Below are positions 13,301-23,812 of a stretch of DNA of 64,000 bases, in pieces. This DNA is from Diplodia intermedia (taxonomy: Eukaryota; Ascomycota; Dothideomycetes; Botryosphaeriales; Botryosphaeriaceae). The stretch covers positions 522,624 through 586,623 of the forward strand of contig JAKEKT010000010.1 of NCBI GenBank assembly GCA_021495925.1. The letters run 5' to 3'. Position 1 is the stretch's first letter. Every line of letters starts with the position of its first letter. The notes beneath the pieces were generated by a model. The model was not told the DNA's origin and made no database searches. It was given only the letters and a program-made list of their open reading frames with translations. The position numbers and the translations under genes were made by a program.

Positions 13301-13525
13301 ACGCCAGTCTGAAGATGTCATGGTCCTTTGGTGGCTGTGTGTCTTGGGAACCGCTGTCTCGAGTTGGTCGATCCAGGAAGGCCACCGCTGCCTTCATCAA
13401 TTTCGATCCGACCATGAAATCCCCTGCTCTTGAGAGTGCGAATGTATTTGATTTTGCTTATCCCAAATGCCAGTTCCTTTTGGGGGTATCATGAAAACAG
13501 TTGCGCCGGAGGAAATGGTAAAGTC
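10336..13525. other. 3.2-kb gene-poor region
   Basis: Between the 3' ends of the lectin-like gene and the regulator at 13526. Only short or low-complexity frames, and a GGT-type microsatellite. No protein family, RNA gene or transposon remnant recognised. Confidence 0.55.
11700..11733. repeat. GGT/GAT trinucleotide microsatellite
   Basis: Run of TGG and TGA units (TGGTGATGGTGATGGTGG then pure TGG). It creates an artificial Val-rich frame on the + strand that is not a gene. Confidence 0.85.
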
Positions 13526-14891
13526 TCAGAAAGGGTGGTGATACGCGTAATTTTGCTCTTCTTCCAGTGATCCTAATGGTGCCGCTTCACCGAACCACGG
13601 GGCGTTGTATGGTTGCACCGGACCTGGTTGCATGCCCTCTGAACCCGGAGGCATTAGCGGCTGCCAAGCGGCCATCGATGTTGGCACCGGCGCGGTTGGA
13701 GGCCCTGACGAACCCGTTTCGTGGGTGGTGTGTCTTTGCTGCTGGACGGCCAAGTGGCCCGGATGTTGGAATTGAAAATCGTGCGGCATCGACTCCGGCC
13801 CTCCGTACGACATTGATCGTGCAACTCCTCCGGGCCACATGGATTGGCTGGGCGGTGCGAACTGCGGCTGTGCAAGCTGCCCGTGCGACGCTTCCTGCCT
13901 CGATTGGCCCTGTATCCCGACGGGTTCCGTAAAGAATGACGCTGATACTGGAGCACCTGTCGCTGACCAGTACGCGACTGAAGAGGCCTCCGAATGCCCG
14001 TCGGACGGCGTTTGGCTTGGGTAGCCTTGACCCCAGGTGCCCACGTCGAAGTTTGGAGAATACGGAAACGAGTTCTGCTGGGGAACGGCTGCTGTAGACG
14101 TTAGTGGGAAATGGCGCCGGCGCGGTGAGTGCGACGTACTACCACCAGACTTCATGTCAAGGGGCCCGTCCAGCTCCGAAGTGACCGCAAAACCAGGAGG
14201 GGGCTCACCGGCACCCATGGGCTGGAATGAATTGTACTCTTCAATCGCATCATGCCCGGACGCATTGGATGCGCGGGGAGACGACGACGAAGAGGACGAG
14301 GCGACCTGCGAAACACTGCCTCTTTTGGCAGCCTGTGACCGCGACTCTCCCGGATTCTGCTGCTCCACCGGGTAGAAGTTGCACTCTTTTTTCAGGCGGA
14401 TGCAGTTTGAGCACCGCCCTTGAGGGTCATCCGGGGCCAGGAGACATCGGATCTTCCTTCGGCGGCAGTGTCCTAGACGGGGTCAGCTACGGAGGACCAC
14501 AAACGGAAGCAGGAGGCGTACCGCAGGCAACCGAGGTGCGGTGGTAACCCAGCTTGTTGCGCCGCTTGTCTGAATTGGGGGAAATGGGGCTCGACTCTCC
14601 GAGGGCGAGGGCGCGCATGTGAGGCGTGGACGAGGAGCGCTTGATCTGGGGATGGATCTTTCCTCTGGAATGGCGGCGCTTGTCGTGGAGGGTCTTTGCA
14701 GTGGAGGAGGGATAGGCGGGCTGGAGGTCGTGGCCATCCAGCTGTTGGGCCGACGGTTGTGCGACCGCGGTGCCTGAAACCGGGGCGGAAGGATTATATG
14801 ACATGCCGTGTTGCGAGGAGCCGGCCAGGGAAGAGTCGAAGGTCGGGCTGACTGGACTGTCCCTACGAAGGGCCTTGTGCGCGACAGCCAT
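13526..14891 (-). CDS. Zn2Cys6 transcription factor, internal zinc cluster
   Basis: Predicted nuclear regulator of at least 438 residues. Exons 14522-14891 and 13526-14472 with a 49-nt intron inside the zinc cluster. Splicing rebuilds YHRTSVACGHCRRRKIRC and then C-SN-C-IRLKKE-C (Cys near 123, 126, 133, 144, 147, 154). The cluster sits about 120 residues in, after a basic segment, not at the very N terminus. The C-terminal half is Gln/Pro/Ser-rich, with no recognisable fungal-trans middle domain. It ends in an acidic and Tyr-containing tail (EEEQNYAYHHPF). The start used is the first in-frame ATG of the long exon. The frame stays open and protein-like upstream (about 14892-15000, including PPRPKSALLPEG), so a spliced upstream exon is likely. 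Target unknown. Confidence 0.82.
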
Positions 14892-17685
14892 GTACTTGAT
14901 CACCTCTGGGCCTTCCGGAAGGAGAGCGGACTTTGGGCGAGGCGGGCATCCGGGGGCGTTGCCGAGCAGATCTGCAGCAGGCGATAGGAGAGTTTTCAGG
15001 AACAGGGCGGGCGCAGCTCTCTCAGCGAGGCGGCGAGGGCAGCGGGGGCGGAGATCTAGCAGGCCTCGAGATTCAGGCGCATGGGCGGTGGAAAGTCAGG
15101 CCAATGGCTCGGAGCGCAGCCAGGATGGGCGCCGGTACGATATGCTATTATTATGGAGAGCAGCCAGGAGAGGCTTTGCTTTGCTAATGCGTACGTCAGC
15201 GGGCGCGCTGCCAGCGCCGGCGCACCGCGGCCTCCGAGTGGGAGCAGAGCCCCGGCTGGTTGAGGACTGCAAGCTTAAAGTCACCGCAGCGCGCGCTCAA
15301 TCCTTCGCGTGGCCGACATTGCTGAGGAGGCTCGCAGCAGAGGCATCGTGTGGCGACCGTGCAGATGCGAGTCGTCGGACGCCGGGCCCCAACAATGGCA
15401 GGGCCTAGCAGCGCGCCCGCAACCGCGGCCGGCGTGATTGGCCGCCCGCGGCGATCTTGGCTAGCTGGGGCAGGCGCTGTGACTGCTTCGGTGGCGGCGC
15501 CGGGATGCTTTCAGTGGGCGCGCCGCCTGGAACATCAAAGGGCCGTCGCCGCCCGGCAGCGTCTCCAACGCCGGTGACAGGACAGCCTCCCTCCGCTGCG
15601 GCAAAGCCCGGATCGCAAGCAGTCGTGACGCCAGCCCACAAGCCCTCAACGACCGCTGCCTCCCCACCCCCTGCCACTGCGCCGCAGCCCCCGTCGAGCC
15701 TCCCTCCCTCTGGAGCATGCCGCGCCAGGATCGGATCCTGTGAGTCCATGCGCGCCGTTGTCCGCGCCGCCCGTTGCTTTCGCCTCTGCAGCCGGGACTC
15801 CATCTCACATGCTGCCACCAGAGAGAGCCCCTTCTCCACAATCCTCATCTCGCCAGGATGATCGCCCGCTTGCCCCAACCCAGCATGTCTTGGCTCAGCT
15901 AGCTCAATTTCGCGCCAGAACACCGCGACCGGTGGGGGTTGAGCTACCAGATGCAACCTTGGCTGCTGACCGTACTCGCTTTCGGTCCTGTTTGAGCAGC
16001 CAATGTCCGGCCGCCGGAGATCCTCGCTGATATGGCCCACGTTTCAAGTCGTCGCCAGAATCACGATGCTGGCAGATCGATCCAACGTCAGCCGTTGGGC
16101 CCATGTCCATGACTGTGGCCTCGGTGCTCCCGTGCGTTCCTGCAGCTCAATCCGTGCGGGTTCCGCCAGCTGCCTGGGCCCCGTGTACATATATGCACGC
16201 GGCGCCCGTCCTTCGATGCTGCTCGGCCGGCGGGACACTACCACGGTGGGCGAGCAGCAGCTCGCAAAAGCCGTGCCCCCCATTCGCCGCACCTGAAACG
16301 CCGCTCGACTGGGTGAGCCAGGTAATTTTTCCGGTCGGGCATGTCGGATTTAATCTTATTAATGCCCTGCTCGTCAAAGTGGTGCAGCTAACCCCAACCA
16401 TCTCACGTCACGAACCCTGCTCCATACTTGACGTGGTGTGATGGCTTGTGTTGAGCCTAGGCTCTAGTACCACCGCTGACACCCAGCATCCCTATCCACG
16501 GATACGTTGACGATCTTCGACATGAATAATGTCGTCGGCTTCCCTCGGAAGGGGTCGAAAAGATGCAAATTCCCGTTGGCCTTCCATGTCAAGCGTGCTG
16601 CATGGGCCATGCTGGATGCCTCGAAAAACTTTCCGCTCCGAACTCCTGATCCCGGTAGACAGGGCCTAGTGCCTGGTCCGGGCCAAAGCGAACACCGACG
16701 TCACCCATGGCCCTGTAGCCTGAGGCAGCTCGCAGCCGACCAGACGTTCCACAGCGACATTTCCATGTGTAGAAACCCCGGTACTGTGCACGACGCGCGA
16801 CCGGGGAGGGGGCCGCGAGCACATCCACTGCGGACTTATCGTCTCTCGCCCCCCGAGGCCCGAGATGACTGGGCTTTGGCAGGGTGTGGCGTAGGTTTGC
16901 TGCAATGCGCTACTTCTCCGCCAAAGACATCTTGGCTTTTGGCTCCCTCCGACCAGTCGATCGCTTGCAAGGGTCCTGCATCCTTGACCGCTGTCATCCT
17001 GACCGGTTGTCAAGTGCCGCGACGCCTCTTTTTAGCGGCGTGCATCCTCTCATGAGGGGTTATTTTCGCCTCGTCCAATATACAACTGTAGCTCAACAGA
17101 ATGCCTGGTCCTGATTAGTCTTCAGTACCCAGCTCTCCATTACATGATGCCCATTGCTAATGGCTGCTGCAGCCTCCGCCGATAGGGCTCCTCGGGTCAT
17201 CTGGACGTCTGCGATGCATTTGAGTGGTTGCTGCTAATTATGCATCCTCGCACTATCGCCTTATCGGCTCCGGCACCGATCTGCGAAGAAAGAAAGGTGG
17301 GGAGAAGAAAATTTCGAACACCAGTTCGCACTTTCCCTTTTCGTCCACTTACCCGCTGTATCTGAAGCGCGGGTTATTCGTATTCAAACCGCGGGCCTAT
17401 TCTTCGCGTGCCGGAGGTTGAGGGTTTGCATCAACTTTCACCCGTCTACATGACCATGCGGCGCCACCCATTGTCTCCGTGGTGACCTCGTCAAGGATCC
17501 TGCCTCAAAGGGCAGCCCTTCCGTTCGCCGTGACGCGGCTTGGCGCCTTAGCACATCGCAACACGCTTCCTTTTTCGGAAACAGTATGAAGAGTAAATCC
17601 GTTACGGATTGCCCTCCTTCCACGTCGCCTCATCTGAGACATTCCTCGGATACCCCGCTAAACTTCTGCTCATACCGCCCATCTA
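14892..17685. other. 2.8-kb intergenic region
   Basis: GC-rich from 14.9 to 16.3 kb, with overlapping open frames on both strands that look like composition artefacts. The first ~110 bases probably include an upstream exon of the preceding regulator. Nothing else supported. Confidence 0.5.
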
Positions 17686-17856
17686 ATAACCTCTTTCACC
17701 GGGTTATGGGACACACGGGGTTATGGGACAGCTAACAAGAGAGCTAGATTGAGTCGCTTAGTATTGACATCCGAAGAAAATCCACGATTCAGACCGCAGC
17801 ATATGGTTGGCTTTCCCATAACCCCGTGTGTCCCATAACCCAGCGAAAGAGGTTAT
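17686..17856. repeat. 171-bp inverted-repeat element (MITE-like)
   Basis: Two 43-nt arms, 17686-17728 and 17814-17856, are inverted copies of each other at 41 of 43 positions, separated by an 85-nt unique spacer. Each arm carries two spaced copies of a GGGTTATGGGA unit. There is no coding capacity. Size and symmetry fit a miniature inverted-repeat transposable element or a strong hairpin. A target-site duplication is not clear (a TA lies next to both ends but not in perfect register). Confidence 0.75.
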
Positions 17857-18209
17857 AACAACGTGTCGCGCCTTGCGACTAATGCCACAGATCTCGGCAA
17901 ATCTGGACAAGTCATTGCCGCCCACCTGGCCACTCGGTGATCTTACCTTCCCGCAGCTCTTCCGCAGCCGAATGAGATCGACGTGAAGCATCTTCGAAGC
18001 CGAGATCTTGTTCTTTTAGGCTGAGTGCTAAAGTAAGTATCACGTGCCCGCGCGCCCCCCCGAATTGGATTCCCTCGCAGCGGGGGGCGAGAATTGAGCA
18101 CCATCTGCCTCGCAGAGATTGCACATGCTTTTGTAGGCAGTCGAATTCAACGTGTGGACGGACTTGCGCGCATTCAAACCTCACATCCACGTCCGCATAA
18201 TGGACTCGG
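17857..18209. other. spacer between inverted repeat and decayed gene
   Basis: About 350 bases with no supported feature; it may contain the degraded 3' end of the next pseudogene. Confidence 0.5.
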
Positions 18210-20761
18210 CTACCCATGTAGGAAGAGCGTAGCGTCCTCGGTAGAGCTCAGAGGGTTTGAATTTGAATCCTTGAATCCCTCTGTCGCCGGCGTTATCCTT
18301 GTCTCCGCCACTGACAGCCACGACGTGAGGGCGGCATTTTCTTTCCTTGCAGCATCGACAGCTGCAGTCTGTTGGTCTTGGCTTTCGACGATCGACTGAA
18401 TGGTCTGGCTCAGTTCATCCTGAACCACAGCGGCTTGATGGGTTGCTGTCGCTTTCTCGCTCCTCTCACTCTTAAATTGAGTGACTGTTGCTGCATGAGC
18501 CTCGATGGACGTCTTGCAAGCCTTGTCGAGCTCGTTGATTTCCTTCTGGAAAGCGCAGCATTCAGATCTGAGTTGCCCTGTGACGACCCTAGCGTTCCGA
18601 TATGTGTCATTGGTAGCGGTTCGCAATTCTGAAATTGTCTGATCCCTCCCCCTGGCTCTTTCCTGTTCTGCAATACAGGCTATTTTGGCGGTCTTCAAGC
18701 TGGAATCCGCCTTGACCAGCTTCTACCTCAACGCATTCGAGTGGGATCCCAGTTGCTCAATTCCCTTGTTCGTCTCGGCGTCCTTGTCCTTTTCCCGTTC
18801 CAGATCTTCCTCGAGAGACTTGACCCTTTTTTCGATGGCGGCTTTCTGCGGATCCGACTTCAAGAGGCATCCTTGGCCTTGGCCTTCGAAAGGGCTTCAC
18901 GCAAATGGGACTTGTCGTCTCTCAGCTCTTGAAGCTCCGCTCCGACTCGGAGATACCGTTCGTCTGTTAACTTCAAGACTTGCTTCTCAAGCCCGTTCAT
19001 GATTTCGCAGAGCTCCATCGTCGTCTGTCTGGTATATTCCATTCTCTTCAGCTGGCCTTTGATGTCTGGGATGCTTGCTTTTATCCGTTCCAATCATATC
19101 CCCTGATTTTTGTTGGACTCGACAAACGACTGCCAAGCTTTCTGAAGCTCCTCGTCGAGCTCATCGCTCCTTTGCCCGGCACCCGAGATCCTCTCTTTCG
19201 CTGATCGCTTCGCATAGTGATAATCGTTCATTATATCTTGTAGTACGGAAAGAGATTGAGTAGAAGGAGCACAGGCGCGCCTACCATGTTCGACCCGCAC
19301 TCGCTTCTACACGCCACCACACGCCGGAGAGCCTTCATCGCAGTTCCACCTTTTTGCAGATGTGCTTTTCGCCTACAGAGGCTACCCAAACGGACGTTCG
19401 TTCAAACAGTGACTTGAAAGGAAGCCCTACGTGCCTGAATAAAAACCCAATACTCCGCGAAGGCCCATTGTCCATAGGTCACTCTCCGAGAGCCTGATGC
19501 CAGTCCTCAACCTTCTTCATGAGACCTTACCTGAGCGTCATTCTTCTTTATCTCATTGCAGAACACCCTTTTCAAGATCAGGCCATCCCCCAACGTCGCC
19601 TCCTCTCGATCCCGCTCGAGCTTGATCTGATTTTTCATATTTGCTTCCGGCAATGTCAGCAAAACTCATTCCGAGAGACTTGGGTGCAAGCTTACCAACG
19701 AATGGTGAATGCTCGATAGCATAAGCAGCCCATTCGTCCCATTCCTGCGTGCTGAATTCTATACTGTTCACATTCCTGTCTGTATGGAAGAATGTGAAGC
19801 CGTGGCCCTCATCGATTCATCCTCCGCTCAGCCGGTCGAACAATACCTCACCAAATCATGCCTGATCGCACTGCCAGACATGGTAAACGACAAGTTGGCG
19901 AATGCGAAGATGAGAACCTTTGGCCTTGCAGACAGCCTCGAACAAGTTCATCAATCGGTTCGAGCTTTGGTGGCGTTGGTGTTGCTTGAGGCGGGTGTAG
20001 GCATTGTCTGTGTATGCTGTTTCAAGGAAGGGACGCAGTATATCTCTTTTGCCTGCTTCCGTCATTGAGTAACATAGCCTTCTTGTTCTTTCAAAGTGGT
20101 GAGCCTGCTCCAGGTACCTCCGCTCTCCCTTGTCCCAAGCGGTTTTCGGGCATCCTTCGACAATGGTATCCACATTCTGGGCGAAGTCATTTCCCTCAGG
20201 CTTCAACTCCAGATACATTTCGATGTCAGAGACAATGCTCTCAATGTCTCCCGTAAAAGGCGCATTTCCAGAGTGGTCAGAAAGCCAACGTTGGTGAATC
20301 ATGGGTTGGTATCTCTTTCCAGGGACCTGGATTTACCATTTGTTCTCATTCTCTTCACAGTATCCCTTTGCGACGGACTTGGTCGACTGGAGATAATTTG
20401 ACGCCAGTTCGCCACTAATCATGTCCAGAAAGATTTTCGAGGGCGTTGTACACAAGATTTGGACGCCTGCTTTGTGAAAAGTCTCCCGGAATGCGGGTTG
20501 AAGGTTGTGTCCGGTCTTGATCTCATCATCCCAAATTCTTCTCAGAAGTGCTTCGTAATTGATACGCAACTCCGGAAGATAGCGAAATCGCTTTACTGGC
20601 AAGTCATCAAGGGTGCGGTGCCGTTGTAGCCGATCCCGGAGAAACTCGCTATCTGGTTGAACTTCGTTATACGAGGGGCCCCATTGATGGTCTATGAGGC
20701 TAGTAGTCTGTCTCATGACAATCATGGACGAAACAGCAGAGATACAGAAATGGGAGTTCAA
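18210..20761 (-). pseudogene. decayed multi-exon coiled-coil protein gene
   Basis: Reading 5' to 3' on the minus strand, protein-like blocks lie at 20761-20333, 20302-19870, about 19771-19705, about 19655-19520, 19300-18860 and 18850-18210. Some gaps fit introns (for example a GTAAGC donor near 19690 and GTAAGG near 19530), but three breaks do not. There is an in-frame TGA at 19094-19096 inside KNQGI-x-LERIKAS. A one-base frame change lies near 18860, after LSKAKAKDAS. An in-frame TAG at 18723-18725 lies in NALR-x-KLVKADS. The C-terminal half is a long charged coiled coil (heptads in LREALSKAKAK, VKSLEEDLEREKDKD, SERSEKATATHQ). The N-terminal part (VKRFRYLPELRINYEALLR) matches no family I know. 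Loss is probably recent, since most of the frame survives. Confidence 0.6.
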
Positions 20762-21868
20762 TGAATTGCGAGAACTTGACGAAAATCTCGAAGTCGAGTG
20801 GGAAAAGATCGAGAAGGAGAAAAGGCTGCTCCGCAGACTCGAGGAGCTATGGCTGAAGGTCGGCGCGGAGAACTATCAATCAAAGGAAGAGATCACCCGG
20901 CTGAAGGAAGAGATGACACAGTCAGTGTTAGAGGGAAAGCCCTGAGGGCTTACAATGCAAGTCTGATCGAAGAGAAGGCTGTTCTTGAGTAGACTATCAT
21001 AGCTCTGAGGAAGAGAATGCCCGTCTAGAGAAGGAGAATGTCCAGATGGGGAAGGAGAATGCCGGTCTGAATGAGGAGGTCGACGGCCTATAGGCTAAAG
21101 CGAAGAGGCTGTAGGTATCGATCGAGACAGACATCAATGCTCTATGGACGCAAGTGTATCACTTCAAGATGGCCGATGCTTCCAGAAACCACCCACGTAA
21201 GCGCGCCCGCCTCGAATATGATGACGGTGACGACGAGACAACGAACAAGTACCTCACCATCACCATCGATGCCGCCGACTTCTCCGACTGTAAAGGTTGG
21301 AACCCTTACCCACTGCACCATGCGCGTGCAGGCCTCCGAGGGCAAAAGAGGTACTGGAATAAACCCAATTAGAGTTTATTCTGGCATGTCTGGCTAATAT
21401 GCCCGTGTGCCCTGACACCGACACAGTCCTCAAGCCACGCGGCATCGTCATCTTTGGCGACGAGCCCACATTCACCCCTCAGATGCTGCACGACCACTTC
21501 ACCACGGACAAACCCAAGCCCGACGATCACAGTGCCCATTACAAAGCCATCGCTGGGCTTCAACAGTCTACAATATGGTTGAACCCACGGCTGAGTTCCA
21601 GGAGCTGGTTGTGGAAGCTCACAATGCCATGGAACAATAAGCAGAAGTTGAAGACGAGTTTGAAATTTTCGCTCAGAAGCACCTGTTGCTGTCGGAGCCT
21701 CCGAAGAGAACCGTCTCAAAAGATAAGGCTTGGCTGGCGGAAGCGAAGGACATGAACAGACACGAATGCTTGGTTTTAGTAGGTAGCAGTGCATCGGCCG
21801 AAGAAAGTTTGAGTACAGTCATCAGAAGCGAGGTTGGATGTGAACGATCAGATTGTATCTGCTTGTGA
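20724..21868 (+). pseudogene. decayed coiled-coil protein gene, opposite strand
   Basis: It starts with MDETAEIQKWEFNELREL and runs through Glu/Lys-rich heptads (ENARLEKENVQMGKENAGL), a basic patch (HPRKRARLEYDDGDD) and a more globular part (LKPRGIVIFGDEPTFTPQ). The frame is broken repeatedly: frame changes near 20935, 21010, 21290 and 21570, and in-frame TAG at 20990, 21091 and 21112 and TAA at 21638. At each of these stops the surrounding sequence suggests a lost Gln codon, i.e. C-to-T changes at CpA. Its start overlaps head-to-head with the minus-strand decayed gene, and both are coiled-coil proteins, so they may be paralogous or a former pair. Family not recognised. Confidence 0.6.
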
Positions 21869-22348
21869 TAATATAATTCATGTCGCGCAAGCTCATTCTC
21901 TCAAGGCGAACTGGCTGAATATTGCGGCGAGTAAACCCTCCGAGACCAGCTTCATGCTACTGCAGCCTCGCCATGAACCGTGTGCATAAACCAGTGTAAT
22001 GCGCCCTGAGGATGGGACAATCGTAATTCCTTGTCGATGATAGTCTCTGGAAACCGCCGATTGGGAGCAGTCCCGTCAGCCCCTCGTGTTGATTCCTTGT
22101 AGGGTATGATTCGTAAGGACCGTTTGTAACATCATGTCGTGTTTGGAGTATGGGGTTTCCCTCCTTCCCATCTCCTTCCGATGGACTCCGCGCGTCTTGT
22201 TCGGTTGGAAGCTTGGTGGACATCACCGTCCATCAGAAAACGAGTGTGTAGAATGTTGGGAGAATTCATCGACGGCCGGACGCTCTTCCCCTACCCGACA
22301 GCCCCCGGCTGAGCATCCGAATGATCTAAACGGGTTCTCGCAACTGCA
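21869..22348. other. intergenic region
   Basis: No supported feature between the decayed gene and the small membrane protein frame. Confidence 0.5.
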
Positions 22349-22627
22349 TCATGAGAGCAAGCTGTCCTTCCTCTCATGCTTGCCGGCGGCACCAGCAGCG
22401 GCGGGTTTGAAGGGAACGACAGCCGGCCGAGAAAAGGTCTGCGGGTTCCTCTCGGCCCAGTGCGACCTCCGGCTCCTCTTCTGCTCCTGCTGCGGCACGA
22501 GCATGATGAAAAGGAGGATGTGCAGGGACAGGACCAGAGCGGATTTCACCACCAAGGACTGAACGGAGGAGAGCGGGCTGGCGAAGTCGACGAGGGAGGA
22601 CTGCACGGAGGGGTTGAGGGCGATCAT
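22349..22627 (-). CDS. possible small single-pass membrane protein
   Basis: Intronless frame of 92 residues. After a short polar start (MIALNPSVQSSL) it has a hydrophobic segment at about 22-45 (VVKSALVLSLHILLFIMLV), then a basic, Pro/Ala-rich tail (KRSRRSHWAERNP ... KHERKDSLLS), the layout of a small tail- or signal-anchored protein. A pyrimidine-rich leader and a TTTATA stretch near 22780 lie upstream, as expected of a promoter. No homologous family recognised. The evidence is frame quality and topology only, so it may be spurious. Confidence 0.4.
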   Translation of the reverse strand: MIALNPSVQSSLVDFASPLSSVQSLVVKSALVLSLHILLFIMLVPQQEQKRSRRSHWAERNPQTFSRPAVVPFKPAAAGAAGKHERKDSLLS

Positions 22628-23812
22628 GGTTGAGATGGGCGTGTAGAGAAGTGCAGGGCTGCAGCTACAAGAGTACGAGGAAGCTGGTTGCGAAGAGGTT
22701 GGTATAAAGATGGGCGATGAAGGCCAACATAAGCACCTTTTCAATCCTTCCGCGCAGAGGTGCGGTGAGCGGGAATCTTTATACATCAAGAGATGTAAGG
22801 ATCGACTTTCCTTGATCCGCGCAGAAAGCAAGACAATCGGCCGCTGAGAAGCCAGCGTTGGCGAATGAGAAGTCTCACAAACTGCCCGCAACCAGCGACT
22901 CCCCTTGCCCTAGCGCGCGCGGAGAGAGACAGAATCTCAGCAACGACAAATAAATCCGCGACCCATGAGTGAGACAGGACACATGGGCCTTACGTCAAGA
23001 AGGCGCACGGCGATAGGTGTGCGGGAAACATTGTGCCCGCTTCAAACTGCTATCAAGCCACCAGACATCGTCATCGTCAATCAATTGCGCGAAGCGGGGG
23101 GCACCCCCGTGATTTTTACGTGAACGATAAGGGAATGCGGACAAGCCATCTTATCAAACGCAGGCAGGGACCACCCCTTGCAATAATGCGATGGGTTGCA
23201 TGATGTACGGTGGAGCTCCCGCGCGCCGACATCGGCGAGGGTTGAGGCCGTGCGGGGGTATCGTCGTCACTTGCCCTGTTTCCGTCTCACGCACTCTCGT
23301 CGTCGGCGGCCAGTAGTAGCCGCCGGCCGGGGGGCGTTAAGCGGCCGGCGAAGTCCGGATTAGACGACCGGGGCTCGCGGGGGCTCCTGTGCGCGAAACA
23401 CCATCGGGAGGGCGAGTTGGGGTCTGTATAGACTTTTTGGAGTTCCGGGACGGTCGACGAGCACGTATCAGAGGCAGGAGCCGCCTCCGACCGATTAGAT
23501 AATCGTCCTCTCGGCTTGCAAGCCCGCTCGCTTCGAATCTGATCCAACCGATCATGCACGCGCCGGGAGGACCGCTGGCTTTCCGAGGTGACCATCTATC
23601 AAGCTGCGGACAAAAAGGTCCAGCAACCACCGGCGTTTTCGAAAGTCCTTTTGTTCTTCTTGGTCTTTTCCTAGTGATACCCAAAAACCCCACCGGAGAT
23701 GACAACATAATTCCTTTCAGTCTTCATCTGGAACGCCTACCCCATCTGGATTTCCTTCCACCAACTCCCCTTCCCGTCCAGACAGGAACGAACCCTCGAC
23801 GAACCCTCCATC
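22628..23812. other. intergenic region
   Basis: Upstream of the dehydrogenase at 23813. A minus-strand frame at 23287-23708 has no family likeness or codon pattern to support it. A pyrimidine-rich stretch (about 23700-23810) just before 23813 fits a fungal leader. Confidence 0.5.

Noticed and set aside
15405..16040. 211-residue frame on the - strand with an overlapping + frame
   Set aside because: GC-rich intergenic DNA, no domain, no splice or start context, open on both strands.
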